Positions 9,322 to 18,109 of a stretch of DNA of 64,000 nt are shown piece by piece. The DNA comes from Gelidibacter gilvus (GTDB taxonomy: Bacteria > Bacteroidota > Bacteroidia > Flavobacteriales > Flavobacteriaceae). Numbering within the stretch: position 1 is the stretch's first letter; each line of letters opens with the position of its first letter. Below the pieces are notes generated by a model. It ran no database searches and had not been told where the DNA came from. It was given only the letters and a program-made list of their open reading frames with translations. Both the position numbers and the translations under genes were made by a program. The DNA is taken from positions 403,348-467,347 of the forward strand of contig NZ_SDDZ01000003.1 of the NCBI RefSeq assembly GCF_004115975.1. The letters are read 5' to 3'.

Positions 9322-9845
9322 TGGAAACATTAAAAGGAAAACACATCTATTTACGTGCCTTGGAACCTGAGGATTTAAGTTTCTTGAGTAGCATCGAGAA
9401 TGATGAAAATCTATGGGAATTGAGCCATACCCAAACACCATATTCACAGTATATATTAAAACAGTATTTAGCTAATTCCTATCAAGATATATTCGAGGCT
9501 AAACAGTTGCGTTTGATTATTTCAAACTATGAAAATAAACCGTTGGGAATGATCGATTTGTTTGATTTTGATTTTAAAAACAGCCGTGCAGGGGTTGGGA
9601 TTTTAGTTCATCAACATGAGGATAGGCAGCAAGGTTATGGTAAGGAAGCCCTTCAGTTATTGATTAAATACAGCTTTACACATCTTAACCTCCATCAACT
9701 TTATTGTAATATTTCAGAAGACAACGATGCCAGTCTTAAATTATTTACTAATCAAGGCTTTGAAAAAGTGGGTCTCAAAAAAGACTGGGTTTACAAAAAT
9801 AAAACATATAAAAACGAATATTTACTCCAACTTATCAATTCCTAA
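9321..9845 (+). CDS. GNAT family N-acetyltransferase (RimJ/RimL-like)
   Basis: The 174-residue protein has the GNAT fold: an N-terminal strand KHIYLRALEPEDL, and the acetyl-CoA pyrophosphate loop RQQGYGKEAL (residues 102-111) followed by the helix and NLHQLYCNISEDNDASLKLF typical of the RimJ/RimL and SpeG-like branch. The substrate, an N-terminal residue of a protein or a small amine, cannot be told. It is translationally coupled to both neighbours: its ATG overlaps the dapF stop and its own TAA overlaps the mltG ATG. Confidence 0.9.
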   Translation: METLKGKHIYLRALEPEDLSFLSSIENDENLWELSHTQTPYSQYILKQYLANSYQDIFEAKQLRLIISNYENKPLGMIDLFDFDFKNSRAGVGILVHQHEDRQQGYGKEALQLLIKYSFTHLNLHQLYCNISEDNDASLKLFTNQGFEKVGLKKDWVYKNKTYKNEYLLQLINS

Positions 9846-10888
9846 TGTATATAAAAAAAATTCTCGTTGCCATTGTACTCATCGGTTTAATAGTAGCAGC
9901 CTTCATAGCTTACACGATTTATCAAACCATGTTTGTTTCCAATACAGTATTTAATAATGATGTTGCGCATGTATATATCCCTACCAACGCTACGTATCAA
10001 GATGTTAGGGCTGAATTGGAACCTTTATTGAAAGACATGGGCAAATTTGATGCTCTCGCAGAACGTAAAAAATACACAACCAATATCAAAGCGGGTAAAT
10101 ACGCTATTAAGAAAGGGATGAATAACAATGATATTATTAATTCTATCAGGAGTAATAATATCCAAGTGAAACTTTCATTTAACAATCAAGAATCCTTGAA
10201 GCGTTTGGCGGGTCGGGTTTCGACACAAATTGAAGCTGACAGTCTAGAATTGTATACCGTCATGTCCTCACCAGATTTTTTAAAGGCAAATGACTTTTCG
10301 TCCAAAACAGCTTTGGGGATGTATATCCCGAATAGTTATCAGTTTTTCTGGAATACCTCTGCTGAACAGTTTAGAGACCGGATGCTTACGGAGTACAACC
10401 GCTTTTGGAATGATGAGCGCATGGCGAAGGTTAAAGCTCTCAATTTAACTCCAGACAAAGTCATGACTATGGCGTCCATTGTGCAAAAGGAAACTGCTAA
10501 AGTGGATGAACGTAAAAGAGTTGCTGGCGTTTATATGAATCGCTTAAAGATTGGAATGCCATTGCAGGCAGATCCAACAGTTATATATGCCATTAAGCTC
10601 ACTTCTGGAAATTTTGACCAGATCATCAAACGTGTGCTTTATAAAGATTTGGAAATTGACTCTCCTTATAACACCTATAAATATTCGGGATTACCACCTG
10701 GGTTAATCACAATGCCAGATATCAGTTCAATAGATGCTGTTCTCAATTATGAAAAGCATGATTATTTATATTTTGTAGCAGATGTCAAAAATTTCGGTTA
10801 TCACAAGTTCGCTAAGACCTTGTCACAGCACAATGCCAACAGGCAAGAATATATACGTTGGATTAATCAGCAAGGGGTAAACCGGTAA
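9845..10888 (+). CDS. mltG: Endolytic murein transglycosylase MltG
   Basis: MltG is an inner-membrane enzyme that cleaves nascent glycan strands and helps set their length. The 347-residue protein has one N-terminal membrane helix (residues 6-25), a LysM-like region, and the YceG domain with catalytic E216 in MASIVQKETAKVDE, followed by NRLKIGMPLQADPTVIYA and YNTYKYSGLPPGLI. It matches the family in length and motif order. Translation is coupled to the upstream acetyltransferase by TAATG, and the DUF2279 gene follows after 3 bases. Confidence 0.96.
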   Translation: MYIKKILVAIVLIGLIVAAFIAYTIYQTMFVSNTVFNNDVAHVYIPTNATYQDVRAELEPLLKDMGKFDALAERKKYTTNIKAGKYAIKKGMNNNDIINSIRSNNIQVKLSFNNQESLKRLAGRVSTQIEADSLELYTVMSSPDFLKANDFSSKTALGMYIPNSYQFFWNTSAEQFRDRMLTEYNRFWNDERMAKVKALNLTPDKVMTMASIVQKETAKVDERKRVAGVYMNRLKIGMPLQADPTVIYAIKLTSGNFDQIIKRVLYKDLEIDSPYNTYKYSGLPPGLITMPDISSIDAVLNYEKHDYLYFVADVKNFGYHKFAKTLSQHNANRQEYIRWINQQGVNR

Positions 10889-10891
10889 ATC

Positions 10892-11797
10892 ATGCCAAGA
10901 TTAAAATTTATTTTAATTTTACTTCTTACGACGACTTCTTTTTCCCAATCCAAACTTGATAGGTTTCTAACACCAAGTGATACACTCAATACACATAGAA
11001 GAACTGCTGTATATATCTCAGAAGTGGCTGTTGGAGGATTGACTATACTGGCGCTAGATCAATTGTGGTATGCTGATTATGAACGATCAAATTTTCACAC
11101 CATAAACGACAATGATGAGTGGCTACAGATGGATAAAATGGGTCACGTTTTTTCGTCGTACCAATTGGGTAGGTTAGGAGCAAGCGTTTTAAATTGGAGT
11201 GGTGCCAGTAAAAAAGAACAATTGATCTATGGTTCCACGTTAGGCTTTACATTTTTAACCGCTGTTGAAGTTTTTGATGGTTTTAGTAAGGAATGGGGTT
11301 TTTCTTGGGGAGATATCATGGCAAATGGTGTTGGTACCGGTATTTATATTGGTCAAGAACTGCTTTGGCAGGAACAGCGAATGACTTTAAAGTTTTCTTT
11401 CCATCAAACTAAATATGCTCAAATAAGTCCTGAAAAGTTGGGCAACGGATTTTTAGAAGAGGTTCTGAAGGATTATAACGGACAGACTTATTGGTTAAGT
11501 TTTAATGTCAATTCCTTCTTTAATAGCGATCATATTCCTAAATGGTTGAATCTTGCCGTAGGCTATAGCGCAGACGGCATGGTGTTTGCTTATAATGAAC
11601 CTGTTAACAACTTTGTTGCTAACAAAAACAGGAAACGGCAGTTCTATTTGAGTTTAGACGTAGATTTATCAAGAATAGAAACAAAATCACATATTTTGAG
11701 ATCCGTTTTTGATGTTTTGAACGTAATTAAGGTGCCTTTTCCTGCTTTGGAGTTTACCGATAAAAATAGCATAAAGCTCCACGGCATCTACTTTTAG
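10892..11797 (+). CDS. DUF2279 family envelope protein
   Basis: The 301-residue protein has a signal peptide (about 1-19, ending TTSFSQ) and a conserved core with WLQMDKMGHVFSSYQLG and EVFDGFSKEWGFSWGDI, the hallmark of DUF2279 (YfiM-related) proteins. That core resembles a membrane-embedded or outer-membrane segment with conserved H, D and E residues; a catalytic role has not been shown. The C-terminal half is richer in aromatic residues and beta-like. It is the fourth gene of the dapF operon, 3 bases after mltG, so a role in envelope assembly is plausible but inferred only from position. Confidence 0.82.
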   Translation: MPRLKFILILLLTTTSFSQSKLDRFLTPSDTLNTHRRTAVYISEVAVGGLTILALDQLWYADYERSNFHTINDNDEWLQMDKMGHVFSSYQLGRLGASVLNWSGASKKEQLIYGSTLGFTFLTAVEVFDGFSKEWGFSWGDIMANGVGTGIYIGQELLWQEQRMTLKFSFHQTKYAQISPEKLGNGFLEEVLKDYNGQTYWLSFNVNSFFNSDHIPKWLNLAVGYSADGMVFAYNEPVNNFVANKNRKRQFYLSLDVDLSRIETKSHILRSVFDVLNVIKVPFPALEFTDKNSIKLHGIYF

Positions 11798-11815
11798 AGA
11801 CCTTAATCGATTAAT

Positions 11816-11846
11816 TTTGAGGGTTTAATAAAAAGTCATACCTTTG
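11816..11846 (+). promoter_or_regulatory. Promoter of the lysozyme-like gene
   Basis: TTTG at 11816-11819 and TACCTTTG at 11839-11846 are separated by exactly 19 bases, an excellent match to the Bacteroidetes -33/-7 consensus. The gene starts 57 bases downstream. Confidence 0.8.
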
Positions 11847-11903
11847 CACGCTGAAATTTAAGTCTGCTAAAAACATAAAAGGCTTTTACAAAGATTAGGA
11901 ATT

Positions 11904-12572
11904 ATGTTAAAAAAGATCACTAATTATTTTGTTATCCCTTTTGCAATTTGTGTCATTTTAATCACGACGCTTTTTCCAAAAACGACTGTAGATATGACCA
12001 ATTTTTCGACTGAAGGATTAGAGTTAAATTACACAGTTTCGGAGGATATCGCGCTTTCTACCACTTTTGGAGAAACAGCCCAGCACACCACATACAACAG
12101 GTTTTTTCCTTATTTAGGAAAGTCCTACTTAGGTTTTAAAGAAGCATTGGCTTTTAAAGAATCGCGAGGGAATTATTTTACGGTCAATGATCTGGGATAT
12201 TTAGGTAAGTATCAATTTGGAGCCGAAACATTAAAGTTACTTGGCGTTTATAATCCTGAATATTTCTTATATACACCGGAATTACAAGAAAAGGCATTTT
12301 TAGCCAATTCTGAACGCAATAAGTGGATTTTAAGGAAAGATATTGCGCGTTTTGTAGGTATGGAAATACATGGCACTACGATTACCGAATCAGGTATCCT
12401 TGCAGCTGCTCATCTGGCGGGTCCGGGTAATGTAAAGAAATTTTTAAGAAGCCGCGGTGGATATAATCTTTCTGATGCTTATGGTACGTCCATTTCGTAT
12501 TATATGAAACAATTTTCAGGATACGACACATCTTTCATAAAACCAAACCTAAAAGCAAAAGCCAATTTGTAA
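11904..12572 (+). CDS. Lysozyme-like (transglycosylase-fold) envelope protein
   Basis: The 222-residue protein has an N-terminal hydrophobic segment (residues 9-24) that acts as a signal or anchor. A lysozyme-like domain begins around residue 75, where GFKEALAFKESRGNY contains the likely catalytic E86; the following NDLGYLGKYQFG and AAAHLAGPGNVKKFL segments match the soluble lytic transglycosylase fold. I infer a peptidoglycan-cleaving or peptidoglycan-binding role. It has its own strong promoter although it follows the dapF-mltG operon. Its stop codon abuts the stop of the convergent methyltransferase gene with no spacing. Confidence 0.82.
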   Translation: MLKKITNYFVIPFAICVILITTLFPKTTVDMTNFSTEGLELNYTVSEDIALSTTFGETAQHTTYNRFFPYLGKSYLGFKEALAFKESRGNYFTVNDLGYLGKYQFGAETLKLLGVYNPEYFLYTPELQEKAFLANSERNKWILRKDIARFVGMEIHGTTITESGILAAAHLAGPGNVKKFLRSRGGYNLSDAYGTSISYYMKQFSGYDTSFIKPNLKAKANL

Positions 12573-13289
12573 TCAATCCTTGTGAATGATGAAAATGGCC
12601 GGACGTTTGTGCAGGTCTACTTTTATGTGCTTCCAATCGTTAATGCTATAGGTTTTTATGTACTCTGAAGGTAAGGTGAGGTCGCAAGCCACACAGAGCC
12701 TAGTCTGCGGATGCAGGGTTACAATCAAATCTTCCAACAATTTATTGTTTCGGTAGGGTGTTTCGATAAATAATTGAGTTTGGTTATGGTCATTAGATAG
12801 CTTTTCCAAGCGCTTCAATTCGGTTTTTCGATCGTTTTTATCGATGGGTAAATAACCATTAAACGCAAAACTTTGTCCGTTCATGCCAGAGCCCATTAAT
12901 GCCATAATAATGGATGATGGGCCAACCATAGGGACCACTTGGATGTTGTTTTCATGAGCCAATTTCACGATGTCCGAACCTGGATCTGCAATAGCAGGAC
13001 ATCCCGCCTCCGACAGTAATCCCATTGGTTTCCCTTCTTTACAAGCGTTTAAAAATGATAATTTTTCGGATGCTTCAGTGAACTTATTTAGAATTTTCAG
13101 CTGTAGGGAGGGTTGCGATTTTTCGGGATGAGTTTTTTTAATAAAGCGCCTTGCAGATTTTTCATTTTCAACAATATAGTCGTCTGTGAAGTCTATTACT
13201 TTTTTTATTGAAATAGGCAAAACGTCCCAAACAGGTTCATCACCTAAATCAGTAGGAATTAAGTAGAGTTTTCCAAAGTGATTTTTCAT
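12573..13289 (-). CDS. SAM-dependent methyltransferase, tetrapyrrole-methylase fold (RsmI-related)
   Basis: The 238-residue protein has the GLLSEAGCPAIADPGS signature (residues 90-105) and the GPSSIIMALMGSGM and FIETPYRNN segments of the tetrapyrrole methylase superfamily, closest to RsmI, which 2'-O-methylates C1402 of 16S rRNA. It is shorter and more diverged than canonical RsmI, which typically begins LYLVPTPIGNL; here the N-terminus is LYLIPTDLGDEP. The target is therefore uncertain. The start is the ATG at 13289; upstream frame to 13352 lacks family similarity. It sits in a minus-strand group with the phosphatase and dnaA. Confidence 0.88.
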   Translation of the reverse strand: MKNHFGKLYLIPTDLGDEPVWDVLPISIKKVIDFTDDYIVENEKSARRFIKKTHPEKSQPSLQLKILNKFTEASEKLSFLNACKEGKPMGLLSEAGCPAIADPGSDIVKLAHENNIQVVPMVGPSSIIMALMGSGMNGQSFAFNGYLPIDKNDRKTELKRLEKLSNDHNQTQLFIETPYRNNKLLEDLIVTLHPQTRLCVACDLTLPSEYIKTYSINDWKHIKVDLHKRPAIFIIHKD

Positions 13290-13419
13290 TAGTTTATAAC
13301 GGATTTTCGAGTTGTTGTATATCAGATAAAATTGAAAATCTCCAAAATACACTCGCGTCTGATTGGAAACATAGAAATTGCTATTAAATTCACGAAAACA
13401 GATAAGCCTTATGAAAAAG

Positions 13420-13875
13420 TCACCTACTTAAATCGAGAGCAATTTTTTCGCAAGCCTCGTCTAATAAAGTGTAAACATCTTCGAAGTCTTGTGTGCTGCC
13501 CCAGTAAGGATCCGGAACTTCCTTTTTATTGGAAGATTGAGAATCCTGTAAAATAAGTTTTACCTTGGCAATATCTTCTGTATCTCTTGCCAGTTTCACA
13601 ACATTTTCATAGTTGGATTGATCCATGACGTAAATAATATCGAAATTATCGAAATCTGAAATTTCAAACTGTCTGCATTTTTGATCGGAAATATCTAGAC
13701 CTTTAGCTTTCGCAGTGGCAATGGATCGATGATCAGGAGCTTTACCTATATGATAATCTCCAGTCCCCGCAGAATCCACTTGAAATTTGTCAGCAGGCAG
13801 TTTTGATTCAAGAATGCCATGCGCTAATGGTGATCTGCAGATATTTCCCAAACAAACCATTAAAATTCTAGTCAT
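13420..13875 (-). CDS. Low-molecular-weight protein-tyrosine phosphatase
   Basis: This 151-residue cytoplasmic phosphatase has the P-loop CLGNICRS (C8 to S15, with R14) directly after the first strand. The general-acid DPYW segment is near residue 118 and the VDSAGTGDYHIG region follows the P-loop helix, as in arsenate-reductase-like LMW-PTPs. The ATG at 13875 places the P-loop at the normal distance from the N-terminus; the nine extra upstream residues are not conserved. It lies between the RsmI-like gene and dnaA, 114 bases from the latter, and may be cotranscribed with them. Confidence 0.94.
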   Translation of the reverse strand: MTRILMVCLGNICRSPLAHGILESKLPADKFQVDSAGTGDYHIGKAPDHRSIATAKAKGLDISDQKCRQFEISDFDNFDIIYVMDQSNYENVVKLARDTEDIAKVKLILQDSQSSNKKEVPDPYWGSTQDFEDVYTLLDEACEKIALDLSR

Positions 13876-13989
13876 TTTACTTTGTATTTTATTTATCCTC
13901 ATAAACAGAGGATAATAATTATGTCGATTAAACCGCTTTCATTCCGATATTTAGCTCAGAACTTATAAGTTTCTTATTAAAAGAGTATT

Positions 13990-15417
13990 TTAAAGGGCTA
14001 ATTTCTTGGCAATGTCCTCAACGTACTTTCTGAATTGTTTGTCAGTAGAAGAGAGGTTGTCAACAGTTTTACAAGCATGGAGTACAGTGGCGTGGTCGCG
14101 TTTGCCAATTTGTGAACCAATGCTCGCCAATGATGCTTTGGTATATTTCTTCGCAAAAAACATCGCTAATTGTCTCGCTTGTACAATATGTCGTTTTCTT
14201 GTTTTGGATTGTAGCGTGTCAACATCCATTTGGAAGTAATCTGAAACGACTTTTTGAATATAATCGATGGAAACCTCACGTTTGGTGTTTTTGACAAACT
14301 TTTCAACAATTTCCTTAGCTAGGCTAATGGTTATCTCTTTTTTGTTGAAAGAAGATTGGGCTATTAAAGAGATAATGGCGCCTTCAAGTTCTCTGACGTT
14401 GGTTTTAATATGCTTCGCAACATATTCAATAATATCATCAGGCATTTCCACACCATCACGATATAGTTTGTTCTTTAAAATTGACACACGTGTTTCAAAA
14501 TCAGGGCTTTGCAATTCAGCAGAAAGTCCCCATTTGAATCGGGATAACAAGCGCTGCTCAATATCCTGCATATCTACTGGTGCTTTATCACTTGTTAAAA
14601 TAACTTGCTTTCCATTTTGGTGTAAGTGGTTGAAAATATGGAAAAACACATCTTGTGTTCCTGTTTTGCCTGATAAGAATTGAACGTCATCAATAATCAA
14701 AACATCAATGATTTGATAGAAGTGGATGAAATCATTCCTGTTGTTCTTTTTGACGGAATCTATGTACTGCTGCGTGAATTTTTCAGCAGAAATATAAAGC
14801 ACTGTTTTTTCAGGATATTTATCTTTGATATCAATACCAATGGCGTGCGATAAATGGGTTTTACCAAGACCAACGCCACCAAAAATAAGTAAGGGGTTAA
14901 AAGATGTTCCTCCTGGTTTATTCGCAACTGCCAATCCTGCATTTCTTGCCAAGCGATTGGAATCTCCTTCAAGGAAATTTTCAAAATTGTAATTTGGATT
15001 GAGTTGCGACTCGATTTTTACATTTCTGATCCCAGGAATGATAAATGGGTTTTTTAATTCCGGATTTTTATTCTTTAACGGGATATCAACATCCTGAGAT
15101 CTTACTGCACTTCTATTGGAACTTGGTATTTTTTCAGTAAAAGGTTGTTTATTGCCATAAGTGTTTTCCATCTTTATGACATATACTAATTTTGCCCGGT
15201 CTCCAAGCTCTTTATTTAAGGCTACTTTTAGGATTTTTACATAATGCTCTTCAAGCCATTCGTAAAAGAATTTACTAGGCACTTGTATGCTAAGAGCATT
15301 GTCAGTAAGCTTTACTGCTGTAATAGGTTCAAACCAAGTTTTATATGCTTGGGGTTGGATGTTGTCTTTTATAAAAGATAGACAATTTTTCCAAACCGAT
15401 TGCGCAGTTACTTCCAT
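13990..15417 (-). CDS. dnaA: Chromosomal replication initiator DnaA
   Basis: DnaA binds DnaA boxes at the origin and melts it. The 475-residue protein has the N-terminal domain I (WKNCLSFIKDNIQPQAYKTW), the AAA+ Walker A GGVGLGKT (180-187), Walker B VLIIDDVQFLSG (about 237-248), and the C-terminal DNA-binding signature KRDHATVLHACKTV near residue 440. Length and order are standard. The familiar dnaN/recF neighbours are missing. I found no cluster of TTATCCACA-like boxes in the flanking 570 bases, so the origin is probably elsewhere. Confidence 0.98.
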   Translation of the reverse strand: MEVTAQSVWKNCLSFIKDNIQPQAYKTWFEPITAVKLTDNALSIQVPSKFFYEWLEEHYVKILKVALNKELGDRAKLVYVIKMENTYGNKQPFTEKIPSSNRSAVRSQDVDIPLKNKNPELKNPFIIPGIRNVKIESQLNPNYNFENFLEGDSNRLARNAGLAVANKPGGTSFNPLLIFGGVGLGKTHLSHAIGIDIKDKYPEKTVLYISAEKFTQQYIDSVKKNNRNDFIHFYQIIDVLIIDDVQFLSGKTGTQDVFFHIFNHLHQNGKQVILTSDKAPVDMQDIEQRLLSRFKWGLSAELQSPDFETRVSILKNKLYRDGVEMPDDIIEYVAKHIKTNVRELEGAIISLIAQSSFNKKEITISLAKEIVEKFVKNTKREVSIDYIQKVVSDYFQMDVDTLQSKTRKRHIVQARQLAMFFAKKYTKASLASIGSQIGKRDHATVLHACKTVDNLSSTDKQFRKYVEDIAKKLAL

Positions 15418-15608
15418 TGTAATAAGTTAATTTTTTGTTGTTAGTCAGATTAGCAAAAAAAAGAGAAATTGGTGTATTCTCTTGAATAAATTCTGAGACA
15501 AATATGTGAACAAATTTCTGAAAAAAAAAATCAAATGCTATTGAATATTCAGAATTAAATCCCCATGTTTAATCCGCGATGAAAATACAAAAAATAAACC
15601 AAACAAAG

Positions 15609-16019
15609 ATGTCAAATCCTTTATATTGCCACGAAATCCAACTTAGAGTGCGTTATGCCGAAACCGATCAAATGGGGATTGTCTATTACGGAAACTATGC
15701 CCAATACTTCGAGGTTGGAAGGGTAGAGTGGTTGAGGAATTTTGGGATTTCCTATAAAAGTATGGAGGAGGAAGGTCTCATGTTGCCCGTAGTAAGCTTG
15801 AGTGTAAAATACAAAAAGCCAGCGCGTTACGATGACCTCATTAAAGTAAAGACTCAGTTGGTAAAATTGCCTTCTGCAAGCATTGAATTTGACTATGAAA
15901 TCACTAACGAATCGGGGGAAATTTTGACTCTGGGAAATACCGTTTTGGTATTTATGGATGTAAATAAGAATAGACCTACAAAATGTCCAGAATATCTTTT
16001 AGACAAACTGCGGAATTAA
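15609..16019 (+). CDS. Acyl-CoA thioesterase of the YbgC/4HBT hotdog family
   Basis: The 136-residue protein carries the 4-hydroxybenzoyl-CoA thioesterase signature around D20 (YAETDQMGIVYYGNY) followed by the hotdog helix FEVGRVEWLRNFG. It hydrolyses an acyl-CoA, exact chain unknown. The ATG at 15609 gives the standard N-terminus; ten further in-frame residues start at 15579. It stands alone, divergent from dnaA, and its stop codon shares the bases TTAA with the convergent YigZ gene. Confidence 0.9.
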   Translation: MSNPLYCHEIQLRVRYAETDQMGIVYYGNYAQYFEVGRVEWLRNFGISYKSMEEEGLMLPVVSLSVKYKKPARYDDLIKVKTQLVKLPSASIEFDYEITNESGEILTLGNTVLVFMDVNKNRPTKCPEYLLDKLRN

Positions 16020-16636
16020 TCGTTCAAAATTTTCAATTCTACTCCGAAAATGGGCTCGAAAGCTTCTAAAACACTATTTAAGTTTTTTAATCGGACAGAA
16101 ATAATGATGGTGCAGGTCAATTCTAAAATTTGACGAACTATTTTCAGGTTTTTTTCTTTGATAACACGCATCACTTTGTTCATGTCTTTGTACTCAAATT
16201 TGAGTTCTATTTCCTGGTTTATGGTTTTTGTGACAATTTTTGAATGCTCCAATGCCATTTGTGCGGTTGTTTTGTAGGCGGTTATTAGTCCGCCAACACC
16301 CAATTTCACCCCTCCAAAATATCTCACCACGACAATCAATACATTAGTAACCTCAAAGGATTGAATTTGTCCATAAATAGGCATTCCTGCACTATTGTTT
16401 GGTTCTCCATCATCATTGACCCTAAATTGGAATTGATTTTCCAGAATTCCAAGTTGATAGGCGTAACACCAATGCCTGGCAGAATGGTGTTGTTTTTTTA
16501 AATTTTCAAGATGAATTTTGACATCCTCTTCTGTTTTCACTGGGAATACGTAGCCGAAAAATTTACTATTTTTTTCTTTAAATAAGACTTCAGCAGAGGG
16601 TTTCGTTATGGTTTTGTAAGTGTCTTTTTCTGTCAT
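16016..16636 (-). CDS. YigZ/IMPACT family protein
   Basis: The 206-residue protein has the IMPACT N-terminal domain with ARHWCYAYQLG and NDDGEPNNSAGMPI, then VVVRYFGGVKLGVGGLITAY, which together identify the YigZ family. The C-terminal domain resembles a DUF1949 or EF-G domain V fold. Function is not established in bacteria; a link to translation is suggested by the eukaryotic homologue IMPACT. The ATG at 16636 lies one base after the stop codon of the upstream EamA gene; a TTG three codons earlier is the only other option. The gene ends an overlapping block with ribD, HAD and EamA. Confidence 0.9.
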   Translation of the reverse strand: MTEKDTYKTITKPSAEVLFKEKNSKFFGYVFPVKTEEDVKIHLENLKKQHHSARHWCYAYQLGILENQFQFRVNDDGEPNNSAGMPIYGQIQSFEVTNVLIVVVRYFGGVKLGVGGLITAYKTTAQMALEHSKIVTKTINQEIELKFEYKDMNKVMRVIKEKNLKIVRQILELTCTIIISVRLKNLNSVLEAFEPIFGVELKILND

Positions 16637-16637
16637 G

Positions 16638-17501
16638 TCATGCAAAAGTTACTAAATATATGGCAATAAGCGCCATCCCAATTCCTGTCCAATTTCTTTT
16701 GGTTAAATGCTCCTTAAAGAAATAAAGACCAATGATGGTGGAAATCATCACTATGGCTACGTTATTTATGGTGAAGAACGTGGAGCTTTCCATATTTGGA
16801 GATTGTAGTGCTTTAATGATATAATAGAGTGAAGCATAATTTGCAAGACCTAAGACGGTACCTGCAGAAATACTTTTTGGATCCAGCTGCAACTGATTCC
16901 GTAATGCTTTGCCACCTAAAATGATCATGCCGATTATTCCTGCAAATCCAAAAACACATGCAGAAAACAAAGGTATACCATCTTCAGAAACGGACGTATG
17001 CTGTAAATAATTGATATAGGTGTCACTGAGTCCTGAACCCAAGAAAAGCAATAAGGGTAGCATAAGGTTTTTCTTGAAATTCACAGTGGTTTTTGACTTT
17101 GCCGAAACCAAATACACCGCAATTAAGGCTAAAACTATACCGATGATTTTTTGATATCCAAGACTATCACGGAATACAATGATACCAAAAATGATAGGAA
17201 TGATGACACTCATCTTTGAGGCGACAGCAGCCACGGAAAGCCCATTTTTTTGCGCGGTCCAAGCCATCATAGTGAAAAGACCGATAAACATGGCGCCAAT
17301 AAGTACACTGCCTAAAAACCATTCAGAATTAAGTAGAATATTGACAGAAACCGATTCTTTAACATTCCACGCGCCAAAGCTAAAAGCAACAATATAATTG
17401 ACTACAATCGCCTGAAAGGTATTGACCTTAAATTTCTCCAATAGTTTGAATACGACAAAAATGAATAATGACGCAGTTATACTGAGAACAAGGTAAATCA
17501 A
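16638..17501 (-). CDS. EamA-family membrane transporter (TTG start)
   Basis: The 287-residue protein is almost entirely hydrophobic, with about ten membrane helices in two five-helix repeats, as in the EamA/DMT superfamily; the second repeat ends with the TKRNWTGIGMALIAIYLV segment typical of these exporters. The substrate is unknown. No ATG exists before residue 75, and the first helix (MIYLVLSITASLFIFVVF) is needed for the fold, so the TTG at 17501 must be the start. That codon overlaps the TGA stop of the HAD gene (TTGA), which suggests translational coupling. Confidence 0.88.
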   Translation of the reverse strand: MIYLVLSITASLFIFVVFKLLEKFKVNTFQAIVVNYIVAFSFGAWNVKESVSVNILLNSEWFLGSVLIGAMFIGLFTMMAWTAQKNGLSVAAVASKMSVIIPIIFGIIVFRDSLGYQKIIGIVLALIAVYLVSAKSKTTVNFKKNLMLPLLLFLGSGLSDTYINYLQHTSVSEDGIPLFSACVFGFAGIIGMIILGGKALRNQLQLDPKSISAGTVLGLANYASLYYIIKALQSPNMESSTFFTINNVAIVMISTIIGLYFFKEHLTKRNWTGIGMALIAIYLVTFA

Positions 17502-18109
17502 AATAGATCACTTTTGGTTGACATCAATGAAGTGATGTCATCAGTTTCTGGATTGATATGCCAGGTATGGATCCCTAATTTGGAGGCAGAAACAATGTTT
17601 TCTTCAGTATCATCAATAAATAAGGTCTCCTCGGCTTTTATATTGTTTTCTTTTAAAACAAATTCATAGATATTTGCGTTGGGCTTTCTTAACTGAATTT
17701 CATGAGATAGATAGAACGCATCAAACTGAGCTTTAAATTCTTCGTAGAAATTCACATTTTCTTTGACCCAATTGATATGTAGCTCGTTTGTATTGCTCAA
17801 CAAAATAAGTTTATACTTTTTGTCCGCCGCCAACTCTTCTAAAAACTCCAATCTGTGCAAGGGGAAATCCCTTAAGATATAATTCCAGGAATCTAAAAGC
17901 GCGTCTCTGTCGTGATCCGGAAAATTATCCAAATAGAATTCCAAAAATTCATCAGTACTCATAAGTCCTTGTTCATAAAGGATGTTTATGGCATGTATTT
18001 CATCCGATAGCTCATTCATTTCGAATAGATTGAGCACATTGTCCATGGCGCCTTTTTTATCTAGATTTATAAAAACATCTCCAAAATCGAATATTATATT
18101 TTTAATCAT
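17498..18109 (-). CDS. HAD-superfamily hydrolase (YihX-like)
   Basis: The 203-residue protein starts MIKNIIFDFGDVFINLD, the motif I of haloacid dehalogenase-like phosphatases with nucleophile D8, followed by a helical cap, motif II in LILLSNTNE, and motif III/IV at KPNANIYEF and FIDDTEENIVSA. It resembles YihX-type sugar phosphatases. Its ATG overlaps the ribD stop codon, so it is tightly linked to riboflavin synthesis; HAD enzymes provide the dephosphorylation step in that pathway in some bacteria, which makes a riboflavin role possible but inferred. Confidence 0.88.
   Translation of the reverse strand: MIKNIIFDFGDVFINLDKKGAMDNVLNLFEMNELSDEIHAINILYEQGLMSTDEFLEFYLDNFPDHDRDALLDSWNYILRDFPLHRLEFLEELAADKKYKLILLSNTNELHINWVKENVNFYEEFKAQFDAFYLSHEIQLRKPNANIYEFVLKENNIKAEETLFIDDTEENIVSASKLGIHTWHINPETDDITSLMSTKSDLF

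Noticed and set aside
14006..14683. Open frames on the plus strand inside dnaA
   Set aside because: Shadow frames opposite a strongly conserved gene; no motifs and no promoter.
15418..15578. Candidate oriC beside dnaA
   Set aside because: AT-rich, but no DnaA boxes or repeated 9-mers are visible.
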